This document shows positions 43,855-53,284 of a DNA stretch of 64,000 nt, in pieces (the first letter of the stretch is position 1; each line of letters starts with the position of its first letter). A model generated the notes under the pieces. That model was not told the DNA's origin. It worked only from the letters and a program-made list of their open reading frames with translations, and searched no databases. The stretch covers positions 55,918-119,917 of the forward strand of contig JANMHB010000072.1 of NCBI GenBank assembly GCA_031374935.1. The letters are read 5' to 3'. A program made the position numbers and the translations under genes. The stretch is from JACMLX01 sp031374935. GTDB lineage: Bacteria; Gemmatimonadota; Gemmatimonadetes; Gemmatimonadales; Gemmatimonadaceae.

Positions 43855-44385
43855 ATGACCGCACCCGACCTCACGATCCGACTGGCCGCGGAGCCCGATG
43901 CCCCGGTACTCACCGCGCTTGGCCGACGCACCTTTGCCGATGCCTTCGGCGCCCTGAACACCGCCGAGGATCTGGCCGCGTTCCTCGACTCGGCGTACAC
44001 CGTAGCGCTGCAGCGCGCCGAACTCACCGACCCAGCCCTGACCTGCCTCCTCGCCGAGCGGGCTGGCATCCCGGTGGCCTTTGCCCTGCTGCGTGCCGGG
44101 AGCACGTCACCCTACATGGATGATCCCTCCGCCATCGAACTGCAGCGGTTTTACGTCGACCAGTCCAGCCACGGCACCGGGGTCGCTCAGGCCCTGATGG
44201 CGTCGTGCGTGGACACGGCCCGCCAGGCCGGAGCGACGACGCTCTTTCTGGGAGTCTGGGAGCAGAACTCCCGAGCACTCCGCTTTTACGCAGCGCAACA
44301 GTTCACCGAAATAGGCCGCAAGATCTTTCAGGTCGGCAGCGATCCGCAGCAGGATCTCGTCCTCGCTCGACGGATCGCGCCGTAG
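43855..44385 (+). CDS. GNAT acetyltransferase (RimI-like)
   Basis: ATG 43855 (MTAPDLTIRLAAEPDAPVL) is the natural fold start; ATG 43816 or 43825 would add a short non-homologous leader, and the frame upstream of these runs through the tandem repeat. The 176-residue protein has ELQRFYVDQSSHGTGVAQALMASCVDTAR (acetyl-CoA loop SSHGTGVAQ) and FLGVWEQNSRALRFYAAQQFTEIG, as in RimI/peptide-type GNATs. The substrate is unknown. It is convergent with the ChaN gene three bases away. Confidence 0.87.
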   Translation: MTAPDLTIRLAAEPDAPVLTALGRRTFADAFGALNTAEDLAAFLDSAYTVALQRAELTDPALTCLLAERAGIPVAFALLRAGSTSPYMDDPSAIELQRFYVDQSSHGTGVAQALMASCVDTARQAGATTLFLGVWEQNSRALRFYAAQQFTEIGRKIFQVGSDPQQDLVLARRIAP

Positions 44386-44388
44386 CCG

Positions 44389-45324
44389 TCAGGGTTTCGT
44401 GCGGCGTGCGAGAAGGATGTACTGCCCGCGATCGAGCAACTCGGCCACCTTCGCCTTGGCCGGATCGGGGGTCGGGACGGCGCTCACCACGACCACCTTC
44501 ACGCCGTCGAGGCGTCGGCTGACGCGCGATGCGGTGCCCAGCCCGAAATCGCTGTGAAAGGCTCCGTTGAAGTGCACCACGATCGCCGAGTTCCCTGCCC
44601 GCGCGCGCGCCGCGACGATTGACTCGGCCATTGTTTCATCCTTCACGCACTGCGCCTCGTAGAACAGATCCATCATCGGGCGGGCACCCGACGCCGCGCC
44701 GCCGGTGCCGCCATGCCCCGCACCCATCACGGACATGAAGTTCTGGTAGTACGTGTCTTGCGGACACCGGATGTCACGCGCCACCAACAGCCGATCGGCG
44801 GAGACCAGTGAATCGACCGCCGGCAATCCGCGTCGGCTGACGGCACTTGCCAGTCGTCGCGGTACGTTCGCCGCAATCACGGGCCATCCCTTGGCCTTCG
44901 CCAGTTCGACCAGCGGCCGATAGTCGTTCTGGTAGTTCGGCCACGGGCGCGACTGGGCGCGAAACTCGGCCTCACCAAGCGTGCCCGAGAGGTAGGCGTC
45001 GAGCACCGGTTGCACGTCACGCTCGAACATCTCGAGCGACAGCACCACGGTGGCGCGACGCTCGCCGATGGCCGACAACAGCGCCAGTTCGGCGCGATGG
45101 GTCTCGTCGTCGTCGTGCTGCTCACCGAAGAACACCACGTCACTCTTCGCCACGGCATCGGCCATCGCGGCGAACGGGATTGTCTGACCAGTCGCGCTGG
45201 CAACGACACGCTGATCGCTGACCGGCAGAATGGCTGACGGCGTCGACACACGGGCACCGGCACAGCCGGTGAGGGCGGCCCCGGCCAGAAGGTACGTGAC
45301 AGACGAGCGGAGACGGAAACGCAT
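44389..45324 (-). CDS. ChaN-family haem-binding lipoprotein
   Basis: ATG 45324 gives lipobox LTGC with Cys 21. The 311-residue protein has the ChaN/DUF399 features VVFFGEQHDDDETHRAELALLSAI, VVLSLEMFERDVQPVLDAYLSG, ANVPRRLAS and HFNGAFHSDFGLG. ChaN of Campylobacter binds haem and takes part in iron uptake; here the lipid anchor puts it in the inner or outer membrane. No haem uptake genes are adjacent, though a TonB receptor lies 2 kb away. Confidence 0.85.
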   Translation of the reverse strand: MRFRLRSSVTYLLAGAALTGCAGARVSTPSAILPVSDQRVVASATGQTIPFAAMADAVAKSDVVFFGEQHDDDETHRAELALLSAIGERRATVVLSLEMFERDVQPVLDAYLSGTLGEAEFRAQSRPWPNYQNDYRPLVELAKAKGWPVIAANVPRRLASAVSRRGLPAVDSLVSADRLLVARDIRCPQDTYYQNFMSVMGAGHGGTGGAASGARPMMDLFYEAQCVKDETMAESIVAARARAGNSAIVVHFNGAFHSDFGLGTASRVSRRLDGVKVVVVSAVPTPDPAKAKVAELLDRGQYILLARRTKP

Positions 45325-45444
45325 CGACCTGAGGCTGGAGAAATCTTCACACGCAGCGACGACGACCGCTGCGACGATACAACGCGCGGTACATGTGTCC
45401 GTCGAGCCGCCGCGTGCTACGCGATGGCCCGACGGTTCACCGAT

Positions 45445-48400
45445 TCAACTGATTGGCGGTGGCGTCTTCACCACCTTTCGTACGGACACGCCGGGCACCT
45501 GGCCGTCGAGCAGCAACTTGTTGAACGCCGGCACCTCCACCTGCTCGATCGCATCCACTTCGCTGCGCACTGCCGCCCACTGCTGCTCGAGTTCCACCAG
45601 CCGTTCACGCGCCGCCTTGGTGAGCACCGGATTCCCTTCCACCTGGCCCATCAGGAATCCGAATTGCCCGTTGATGCCGTTGGCGAAGTTGATGATGTCC
45701 TGGCCGTTGCTGGCCTTGGTGGTGAGACGGGGGTCCATCGTTTCGAGTTTCGTGACCAGCCCTTTGCCCGCAGCAGTGATTGCCGCCGCATTGGTGGCCT
45801 CGCGGCCGCGCACGAGGGCGCCCTGCACCTGACCGCGCGTGTCACGAAGGCGCAGCACCGCGTCGTGAATCTCCCGGATGCGTTCAGCGATCAGCGCCGT
45901 CACGGAATCGCGTTCGGCGATGGCGACCGCCGGCACATCGATCCGCGGATCCTGCAGCACCGTCAGCGGCTGCGTGCGCGTGACTGTCCCCATCGTCATG
46001 CGCACGGCATAGGTGCCAGGCGAGACCTGCGCGCCGCCACTGCCCGGCGATCCGAAGAGCACCACACCTGCCAGTCGCGTTGGCGCGGTGCGACGGAGGT
46101 CCCAGTTCACCACGTTCAGCCCGACGCGCGGCCGCAGTCGCGCGGCCACCACCGAGTCCTTGCTCGAGTATGTGCGCAGCACGGCACCGCGCGCATCGAG
46201 GAAGTCGAACGTGATCGTGGCAGTGCTGTCGGCCGTCGCCAGGCGATAGTAGACGTTCGCGCCCGGCGCCGGATTCCGTCCGGCGTTCCGCGCGGGAACG
46301 GCAGGCCCGCCAGCCAGCACGGCGGGCCGCGGCGCATAGATATGGGCTGCGGTCGTCATCACCGAGTCGGCGTGCTGTCGCAGCGTCGACAGATCGTCCA
46401 TGATCCAGAACGCGCGGCCCTCGGTGGCGGCCACGAGGTCACCATCGTGCACTTCGAGATCGGTGACCGGAACCACCGGGAAGGCCGTCGGAAACGGCAT
46501 CCAGTTGGCACCACCGTCGTACGACAGGTAGATGCCGGTTTCTGTGCCGGCGTACAGCAGGTTGCGTCGGGCCGGATCCTCGCGCACCACGCGCACCGGT
46601 TCACCCGCGCGCAATCCATTCACCATGCGGACCCAGGTCGTACCGTAGTCGGTCGACTTGAACACGTGCGGTGCATTGTCGCCCAGCCGGTCAGTGCGAT
46701 AGGCGAGGTACACCGTGGCAGGGTCATGCGGCGAGACTTCGATCTCGTTGGTGAGGCCGTCCGTCAGGCCCTTGGGCGTGACGTTGGTCCAGGTCGCGCC
46801 ACCATCACGCGTGCGCTGCACCAGGCCATCGTCGGTGCCGACGTACAGGGTACGGGCGTCATGCGGCGACTCGTGAATCACGACGATGGTGCCATACACT
46901 TCGCCGCCGGCCCCTTCGTTCGTGATCGGGCCACCGCCCTTCCCCTGACGCGCCTTGTCATTCTTCGTCAGGTCCGGGCTCACCGGCGTCCATGACTGGC
47001 CGCGATCGGCGGACTTGAACAACACGTTGCCACCGTGATAGACCACCGAGCCGTCGTGCTGCGACACACGAATCGGCGCCGTCCAGTTGAAGCGGTAGCG
47101 CGTCTTGTCGGTCGGCTCGGTCAGGTTCATCGCCGGCCACGGCATGATGTCGCGCGTCAGGCCGGTCTGCTGATCGAGTTCGTTGATCAGCCCCTGATAG
47201 CAGCCGCCATAGACGTAGCGCGAGTCCTTCGGCCCGACGCCGATGTTGGCACTCTCGCACCCAGGGCCATTCCACCAGTCGCGGACGCCGATCACGAAGT
47301 CATCGCTCCGGCTGCGAATGATCACGGCACTGTTGTCCTGCTGCCCGCTGTAGAGCCTGTAGGGGAAATCGTGATCGGTGGTGACATGATAGAACTGTGC
47401 CGTCGGCTGGTTGTCCTGCGAACTCCAGCTGTCGCCACCATCGAGCGAGATCGACACGCCACCGTCGTTGGAATTGATCATCGACCGCCCATCGAGCGGG
47501 TTGATCCAGAGGTGGTGATTATCGCCGTGGGTCGCGTTCACCACGCGGAACGTTCGCCCGCCATCGATCGACTTCAGCACCGGCGCATTCATGATCCAGA
47601 CGACGTCGGCGTTCTTCGGGTCGGCCGTGACCTTCATGTAGTACCAGCTGCGCGTCTGGATCAGGCGATCCTCGGACAGCCGCGCCCAGGTCTTGCCGGC
47701 ATCGTCGGAGCGATAGAGCCCACCCCGTTCCGCCTCGACGATCGCGAAGACCCGATCCGGGTTGGCCGGCGACACCGCAACACCGATCTTGCCCATCAGT
47801 GACGGGAGTCCCCCGGCGAGACGGGTCCACGTGTCACCACCGTCGACCGACTTCCAGATGCCGCTGCCATCGCCACCACTGCGCACCATCCAGGGCGTTC
47901 GCTGGTGGTCCCAGAAGCTGGCGTAGAGGATGCGCGGATTGCTCGCGTCCATCGACAGATCACTGGCGCCGCTGGTGGCATTGACACCCTTGAGCACCAG
48001 CTGCCACGTGGTGCCACCATCCTTCGAGCGGTAGATGCCGCGTTCGGCGCTGGCTTTCCATCGATCACCCTGCGCGGCCACATACACGACATTCGGATCG
48101 GCGGGATGCACACGGACGGCGGAGATCTGACGCGTATCGCGCAAGCCGACGTTCACCCACGTCCTGCCCTGATCCATGCTTCGGTACACGCCGTCACCAT
48201 AACTCGACGACTGTCCGCGAATCGCCTCCTCGCCGGTGCCGACGTACATGACGTTCGCATCGGATGGCGCGATCGCGATGGCCCCGATGGATCCGGTGCG
48301 GAACCAGCCGTCGGAAATGTTGCGCCAGTTGATGCCCGCATCATCGGTGCGCCACAAGCCGCCGCCGGTGTAGCCGCCGAAATAGGTGAGCGGCTGCGAC

Positions 48401-48594
48401 GGAATGCCGGCGGCGGTATTGGCCCGCCCGCCACGGAACGGGCCGACGTTGCGCCATTGCACGGCGCGAAATGCCGAGGTGTCGAGCGCTGGACGGGCCG
48501 GCGTCGCAGCCGGCTTTGGCTGTGCGCCAGCCGAGAGCGTGCATGCGGCGAGTGCGCCGACCAGCGTGAGCGGGGAGATGAGACGACGAGGCAT
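45445..48594 (-). CDS. Secreted sortilin/BNR-repeat protein
   Basis: ATG 48594 (MPRRLISPLTLVGALAACTLSAGAQ) provides a signal peptide; ATG 48603 is close and the frame extends much further upstream inside the LTA-synthase-like gene region on the same strand without support. The 1049-residue protein has repeated BNR/VPS10-type blades, such as GVYRSMDQGRTWVNVGLRD, GIYRSKDGGTTWQ and GLYRSDDAGKTWARL, forming one or two propellers over residues 60-750. A C-terminal 250-residue beta and helix region follows. Such proteins are common in this kind of genome and are often annotated glycosyl hydrolase or exo-alpha-sialidase; no catalytic site is evident. Confidence 0.85.
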   Translation of the reverse strand: MPRRLISPLTLVGALAACTLSAGAQPKPAATPARPALDTSAFRAVQWRNVGPFRGGRANTAAGIPSQPLTYFGGYTGGGLWRTDDAGINWRNISDGWFRTGSIGAIAIAPSDANVMYVGTGEEAIRGQSSSYGDGVYRSMDQGRTWVNVGLRDTRQISAVRVHPADPNVVYVAAQGDRWKASAERGIYRSKDGGTTWQLVLKGVNATSGASDLSMDASNPRILYASFWDHQRTPWMVRSGGDGSGIWKSVDGGDTWTRLAGGLPSLMGKIGVAVSPANPDRVFAIVEAERGGLYRSDDAGKTWARLSEDRLIQTRSWYYMKVTADPKNADVVWIMNAPVLKSIDGGRTFRVVNATHGDNHHLWINPLDGRSMINSNDGGVSISLDGGDSWSSQDNQPTAQFYHVTTDHDFPYRLYSGQQDNSAVIIRSRSDDFVIGVRDWWNGPGCESANIGVGPKDSRYVYGGCYQGLINELDQQTGLTRDIMPWPAMNLTEPTDKTRYRFNWTAPIRVSQHDGSVVYHGGNVLFKSADRGQSWTPVSPDLTKNDKARQGKGGGPITNEGAGGEVYGTIVVIHESPHDARTLYVGTDDGLVQRTRDGGATWTNVTPKGLTDGLTNEIEVSPHDPATVYLAYRTDRLGDNAPHVFKSTDYGTTWVRMVNGLRAGEPVRVVREDPARRNLLYAGTETGIYLSYDGGANWMPFPTAFPVVPVTDLEVHDGDLVAATEGRAFWIMDDLSTLRQHADSVMTTAAHIYAPRPAVLAGGPAVPARNAGRNPAPGANVYYRLATADSTATITFDFLDARGAVLRTYSSKDSVVAARLRPRVGLNVVNWDLRRTAPTRLAGVVLFGSPGSGGAQVSPGTYAVRMTMGTVTRTQPLTVLQDPRIDVPAVAIAERDSVTALIAERIREIHDAVLRLRDTRGQVQGALVRGREATNAAAITAAGKGLVTKLETMDPRLTTKASNGQDIINFANGINGQFGFLMGQVEGNPVLTKAARERLVELEQQWAAVRSEVDAIEQVEVPAFNKLLLDGQVPGVSVRKVVKTPPPIS

Positions 48595-48731
48595 CGCGGA
48601 CATCGGGACGGGTGGTGGGAGTCGGGACGTCGGGCGCCGTGCGCACCCTGCCGCGAAATAAAGCGGCAGGCACGGCCTCGGCGAGCCCCTGCCCATGAAT
48701 GGCACCGGCGCACCGCGCTGCCGCCTGCAGT

Positions 48732-50645
48732 TCAGCGCTGCAAGTAGTCGGCGAAGGTGGCCTGCAAGAGGGCGGCGCCGCGCCTCAGGTGCGACGGCGA
48801 GGCCGCTCCCGACTGGGCAAGGGTGCGGCCAGCGCGCTCGTCGTAGACGAGCCATCCGGTGCGATCGATGAACGCAAACCCGTCGTTGTGCGAGAAATAG
48901 GCGAAGCCCCCTGCGTCCGTCCGGAGGATGTTCTGCCCCCACCGGAATCCAACGGGACGAATCCCGAGTTGGCCAAGCAGCGACGGCGCCAGGTCGACCG
49001 AGGCTGCCAGATGGTGTACGACGGTGTCGCGCACACGCAGTGCGCCACCCACCCACAGCATCGGCACGTGATGCCGGTCGGGCACCGACTCGGTGGCGCC
49101 GGGGTGCGGCGACGGCAACGGGCTGCCGTGATCTGCGATGATCACCACCAGTGTGCTGTCCCACCATGGCTGCACCGCGGCCGAATCGAGGAACCGGCCA
49201 AGGCTGGCATCGGTGTAGTGGTGCGCATTCATGAACTTCGTGGATTCGTCGTTGCCAGGCATCGCTGGCGCCACCGGAATCTCGAACGGCTCATGACTGC
49301 TGAGGGTGAAGATCGTCGAGAAAAACGGGCGTGATTCGTGCGCCAGTTCACGCAGTGCGCGGCCGAGGACGACGTGATCATGCGCGCCCCACTTGGAGTT
49401 GCGCTCGCCGGGCGCAAAGGCTTCGCCGCCGGTGACGCGGTCAAAGCCGCCATGCAGCACGTACGCCTTCATGTTGGCGAACGCCAGTTCACCACCGTAG
49501 TAGAACGACGTCCGGTAGCCGTCGCCCTGCAGCAGCCGTCCGAGCTGCGGCAGCGTGGACGCCTTGCGCGTCCGCGTCATGATCGCCTCGTTCGGAATCG
49601 ACGGAAAGCCGCTCAGAATCGAGACCAGCCCCTGCGCGCTCCGTTCGCCCGACGCAAAGACGGAGTCGAAGAAGATGCCCTGATGGCTCCAGCGCTCGAA
49701 GTGCGGCGTGACATCGGCACGTCCACCGAGCCGCGAGACAACCTTGGCAGTGAAGCTCTCCCAGATGATCAGGATGACGTTTGGCTTCGCCATCCGCAGC
49801 ACCGAGCGCGGGGCGTCGGCAGCCTCGCGATACAAGCTGTCCACGACCCCGTTGGCCTCGGTGGCCGTGAGGCGCAGGTAGGGATTCGACGTGGGCGCTT
49901 CGGACTGCGCGATGGTCGATGACAGCAGATACCATGGCGCATTCAGCGCGCCCAGGTTGGCCATCTCCGATCGGGAAAAGAAGACCGTGCTCTCGTTGAT
50001 CGGTGTCCACTGCACGCCGCCGCGAATGGGAATCGTGAGCAGCAGACCGGTGAGCGTCAGCGCGAGCGTCGTCAGCACGGCCTGCACGCCACGTGGCGTT
50101 CGCAGGTGTCGCTCGGGCCGCCGCACGACTCGACCGTACGCCCAACCTGTGGCCACCAGCGCGACGCCGAGGAGGCCGAGCAACGGCCCGAGTGCAATCG
50201 CTTCCGCCGAAGCGTAGGCCTCGCGCGGTGACGCGAGATACGTCCAGATCGTGGCATCGAGCCGACGGCGCCAAGGCCCGAACGTCCCGATGTCGGTGAG
50301 CGTGATCACCGGTACGAAGAACAGCGCGACCAGCGCCGTGGCACTCAGGCATGCGCGTGTGACACGCGGTGACAGCGCCGCTGTGGTCGTGATCATCATC
50401 CACTGGAGTGCAGTGAGATAGGCGGCAGCGGAAAGATCCATCCGCGCCCCGTACCAGAAACTCTGGATCGCAAGCGACCGGTCGTCGGCAGGTACGAGCG
50501 TCCAGTGCCACGCGAAGAACAGCGCCCGCGCGGCGGCAAACCACACCATCCAGAAACCGAGTGAGCGCAACAGCAAACCGGCACGGACCCGCCAGGCGGC
50601 GGTCCAGCGGACAACCGGCTCACCTACCGCCACGTGCTCGTTCAT
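48732..50645 (-). CDS. LTA-synthase-like membrane sulfatase
   Basis: ATG 50645 (MNEHVAVGEPVVRW) is used; a start at 50666 adds seven residues. The 637-residue protein has five membrane helices in residues 20-225, then a sulfatase/alkaline-phosphatase-type domain with VILIIWESFTAKVVSRLGG (nucleophile Thr after ESF), GFPSIPNEAIM, FSTIFTLSSHEPFEIP and the metal site IIADHGSPLPS. LtaS-like enzymes transfer phosphoglycerol; in didermic bacteria they include OpgB and phosphoethanolamine transferases. The substrate is undetermined. It precedes the sortilin-like gene on the same strand by 137 bases. Confidence 0.9.
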   Translation of the reverse strand: MNEHVAVGEPVVRWTAAWRVRAGLLLRSLGFWMVWFAAARALFFAWHWTLVPADDRSLAIQSFWYGARMDLSAAAYLTALQWMMITTTAALSPRVTRACLSATALVALFFVPVITLTDIGTFGPWRRRLDATIWTYLASPREAYASAEAIALGPLLGLLGVALVATGWAYGRVVRRPERHLRTPRGVQAVLTTLALTLTGLLLTIPIRGGVQWTPINESTVFFSRSEMANLGALNAPWYLLSSTIAQSEAPTSNPYLRLTATEANGVVDSLYREAADAPRSVLRMAKPNVILIIWESFTAKVVSRLGGRADVTPHFERWSHQGIFFDSVFASGERSAQGLVSILSGFPSIPNEAIMTRTRKASTLPQLGRLLQGDGYRTSFYYGGELAFANMKAYVLHGGFDRVTGGEAFAPGERNSKWGAHDHVVLGRALRELAHESRPFFSTIFTLSSHEPFEIPVAPAMPGNDESTKFMNAHHYTDASLGRFLDSAAVQPWWDSTLVVIIADHGSPLPSPHPGATESVPDRHHVPMLWVGGALRVRDTVVHHLAASVDLAPSLLGQLGIRPVGFRWGQNILRTDAGGFAYFSHNDGFAFIDRTGWLVYDERAGRTLAQSGAASPSHLRRGAALLQATFADYLQR

Positions 50646-50791
50646 GCAAGAATTCGCTGCTGCCAATTGATTCGTGGGTCCGCCATGTCGGTTGTCACGG
50701 TCGCAACATGATTACGCTACGGGGCAATATAGGTTTCGTCACGGAAAGACTCACGCCCCGTACCACCGCCCCATTGCTTGCCACGCACTGC

Positions 50792-52009
50792 ATGACACTC
50801 GACTTGTCCATTTCACTCCTGCGCGCGATTCGGTGGGCCAGCGCGATCGCCGTTGCCCTCGTGGCCCTGCCGGGATGCGCGGCAATCAGGCGACCGGCGA
50901 CCAGTGTCCCGGCGCTGCTGATCGACGCTGATGTGGCCCGGACCGCCGAGCGGACGCTGCGCGATACCGTGGTGGCGCGTCTGGCACGGCGGGCGATCGC
51001 GAAGCCTGACCACACGCTGGACATCCTGCTGCTGTCTGGTGGGGGTCAGAACGGCGCCTACGGCGTGGGATTCCTGCGGGGCTGGCGATCACGCACGGAT
51101 GCGCCGATGCCACAGTTCGACCTGATCACGGCAATCAGCACCGGCGCCCTCCAGGCACCCTTTGTACTCATCGGCTCGGCACCAGCCATCGACACGCTCA
51201 CGTCGCTCTATCGCAACGCGGCCGATCGCATCGCGCCCAGGCTCGATTGGTTGTTCTGGCTGCGGAAGACGGGCGGTCTGGTCAACACGTCGCGCTACGA
51301 TGCCAGCATCCGCCGCGTCATCGACTCGAGCTTTCGTGAATCGCTGGGCGTGGCATTTGCCCAGGATCGTCAGGTCGTCTTCGGGACCACCGACATGGAC
51401 ATCGGCACCGGGCGCGCATGGGACCTGCGCGCATCGCTCGACGGGGGCGAGGCTGGACTGCTGCGCACCCGCGCGCTGCTCAAGGCCGCCTCGGCGATCC
51501 CAGGCATCTTTCCACCGGTCATCGTTGACGGACATGTGCACTCTGACGGCGGAATCATCACCAACATCCTGCCGCTGCTGACACTGGAGGACTATCGGAC
51601 GGTGGTCGGCCGCGTACGTGGCGCCGGTGTCACAACGCCAGTACGCGTGCGCCTGTGGGTGGTCGTCAACGGGTGGACGCATGCGGCGCCGGTGGTGATC
51701 AATCCGGCCAGCCGCAAACAGATCAGCGGGCGCTGGCCGAACCTGTCGTTCTTCGCGCACCAGCCGCAGGTGCTGGAAGGCCTCGACTATCTCGCGACGG
51801 CCGCGTCGGCGACGATTCCCGGGCTCAACATGCAGCTGCGCTGGACCGGGATTCCATCCGAGACGGCGCTGGACCCGGCGGCAAGCACGCTCTTCAACAA
51901 GGCGTGGATGCAACGGCTCGAGGACCTCGGCACCCAGCGCGCACTCGGCGCTGCGCCGTGGGACTCGGTCGTCTCGCCGTACGTTCGCCCGGTTCCGGCA
52001 CGACCGTAG
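50792..52009 (+). CDS. Patatin-like phospholipase lipoprotein
   Basis: ATG 50792 gives a signal peptide and lipobox LPGC (Cys 29). The 405-residue protein has the patatin oxyanion motif SGGGQNGAYGVGFL at 82-95, the nucleophile Ser 116 in AISTGAL (so the usual GxSxG reads AxSxG) and the dyad Asp in HSDGGIITN. The fold hydrolyses acyl esters of lipids. It is membrane-anchored by the lipid. Divergent from the LTA-synthase-like gene by 146 bases and convergent with the GCS2 gene. Confidence 0.87.
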   Translation: MTLDLSISLLRAIRWASAIAVALVALPGCAAIRRPATSVPALLIDADVARTAERTLRDTVVARLARRAIAKPDHTLDILLLSGGGQNGAYGVGFLRGWRSRTDAPMPQFDLITAISTGALQAPFVLIGSAPAIDTLTSLYRNAADRIAPRLDWLFWLRKTGGLVNTSRYDASIRRVIDSSFRESLGVAFAQDRQVVFGTTDMDIGTGRAWDLRASLDGGEAGLLRTRALLKAASAIPGIFPPVIVDGHVHSDGGIITNILPLLTLEDYRTVVGRVRGAGVTTPVRVRLWVVVNGWTHAAPVVINPASRKQISGRWPNLSFFAHQPQVLEGLDYLATAASATIPGLNMQLRWTGIPSETALDPAASTLFNKAWMQRLEDLGTQRALGAAPWDSVVSPYVRPVPARP

Positions 52010-52033
52010 TCACGGGACGACACGGTCATCTGC

Positions 52034-52049
52034 GGCACGTGGCCGTGCC
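52034..52049. terminator. Hairpin between convergent patatin and GCS2 genes
   Basis: Arms GGCACG (52034-52039) and CGTGCC (52044-52049) close a TGGC loop in the 55-base gap between two gene ends. No T-tract. Confidence 0.4.
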
Positions 52050-52064
52050 CTGGATGCCCGTGTG

Positions 52065-53213
52065 TCAGGCTGCGGGCACCGGCGGCAGCGGCTCGGCCGG
52101 CGGCACATCCATCACGCCTTCCGCCGTCTCGATGATGAGCTGATCGACCACCGCCTTCAGGTCATTCGTCTTGGCGAACGTGGCCAGCTGTCGGTCGGCG
52201 CTCGATCCTTCGGCGAGGATCTTGTAGGCGTATTCGACCTCCTTGCGGGTGCCGAGTTCGTCGACGATGTCGCCGAGGAACCAGTCGAGGAACTCGCGGA
52301 TCAGCTGCGGCGCCGGCAACTCGACCTGCTTGCCGAAGTCGATCAGCTTGCCCCCCAATCCGTACCGCACCGCACGCCACTTGTTCTCCTCGATCAACGC
52401 CGACGAATAGACACGGAAGGTGGTGTTGTCACGCCGCATCTTGTAGAGCTTCGCGATCAGCGCCTGCAGGATGGCGGCGATGCTCACTGCTTCGTCCACG
52501 CGCGTACAGACGTCGCAGACGCGGAACTCGAGCGTCGGGTACGTCCCGTGCGGCCGGATGTCCCACCAGATCTTGTGCGGTCCGGGAATCGAGCCGGTCT
52601 CGATGAGCGTATCGATGTAGGACTTGTAGTCGTAGTACGAATTCAGCAGCGGCGGCACACCCGATCGCGGAAAGGCTCGGAACACCACGCTGCGGTATGA
52701 TCGCAGCCCCGTTTCGCGGCCGTACCAGAACGGCGAGCTGCTGGTGAGGCAGAGAATGTGCGGCAGGAAGTAGCGCGCCACGTTGCAGGCATCGACGAGG
52801 AAGTCCTTGTCCTCGATGCCGATGTGCACGTGGGTTCCGAAGATCAGCAGGCGCTGGGCCAGATCACCCATGTCGTTGCGGGTGCCCAAGTAGTGATCGT
52901 ACGGCGTGATCTCCTGGGTCTGCCAGTTGGCGAACGGATGCGTTCCCGCCGCGGCGATGCGGTAGCCCTTCTTCGCCGCCAGCTCCATCACGCCCTTGCG
53001 GAGCATGACCAGCTCCTTGCGCACCTCGGCGGGCGTCTGACAGATGTTGGTGCCGACCTCGATGATCGACTGGTGCAGCTCCGGCTTGATCTGTGTCAGC
53101 ACCCGATGGTCTTCGGCCAGCATCTGCGTCACGTACGACACCAGGTCGCGGGACACGGGGTCGATGATCTGGTACTCTTCCTCGACGCCCAGCGTGAGTG
53201 ACGGTGCCTTCAT
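52065..53213 (-). CDS. GCS2-type carboxylate-amine ligase (YbdK-like)
   Basis: The 382-residue protein matches the glutamate-cysteine ligase type 2 family: LGVEEEYQIID at 8-18, ELHQSIIEVGTNICQT, GTHPFANWQ, GTHVHIGIEDKD and LEFRVCDVCTRVDEAV. These enzymes join a carboxylate to an amine using ATP; YbdK itself has weak glutamate-cysteine ligase activity. It is the last gene of the nine-gene minus-strand cluster, 71 bases after an ATP-grasp gene, and is its only non-ATP-grasp ligase. The C-terminus has an acidic, Pro-rich tail. Confidence 0.92.
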   Translation of the reverse strand: MKAPSLTLGVEEEYQIIDPVSRDLVSYVTQMLAEDHRVLTQIKPELHQSIIEVGTNICQTPAEVRKELVMLRKGVMELAAKKGYRIAAAGTHPFANWQTQEITPYDHYLGTRNDMGDLAQRLLIFGTHVHIGIEDKDFLVDACNVARYFLPHILCLTSSSPFWYGRETGLRSYRSVVFRAFPRSGVPPLLNSYYDYKSYIDTLIETGSIPGPHKIWWDIRPHGTYPTLEFRVCDVCTRVDEAVSIAAILQALIAKLYKMRRDNTTFRVYSSALIEENKWRAVRYGLGGKLIDFGKQVELPAPQLIREFLDWFLGDIVDELGTRKEVEYAYKILAEGSSADRQLATFAKTNDLKAVVDQLIIETAEGVMDVPPAEPLPPVPAA

Positions 53214-53284
53214 GGGAGGTTGCTGGCTGAAGTGTAACGGCTACGGACGGTGCGCCGGCGGCGCCACCGGTACAATAGTGCGTG

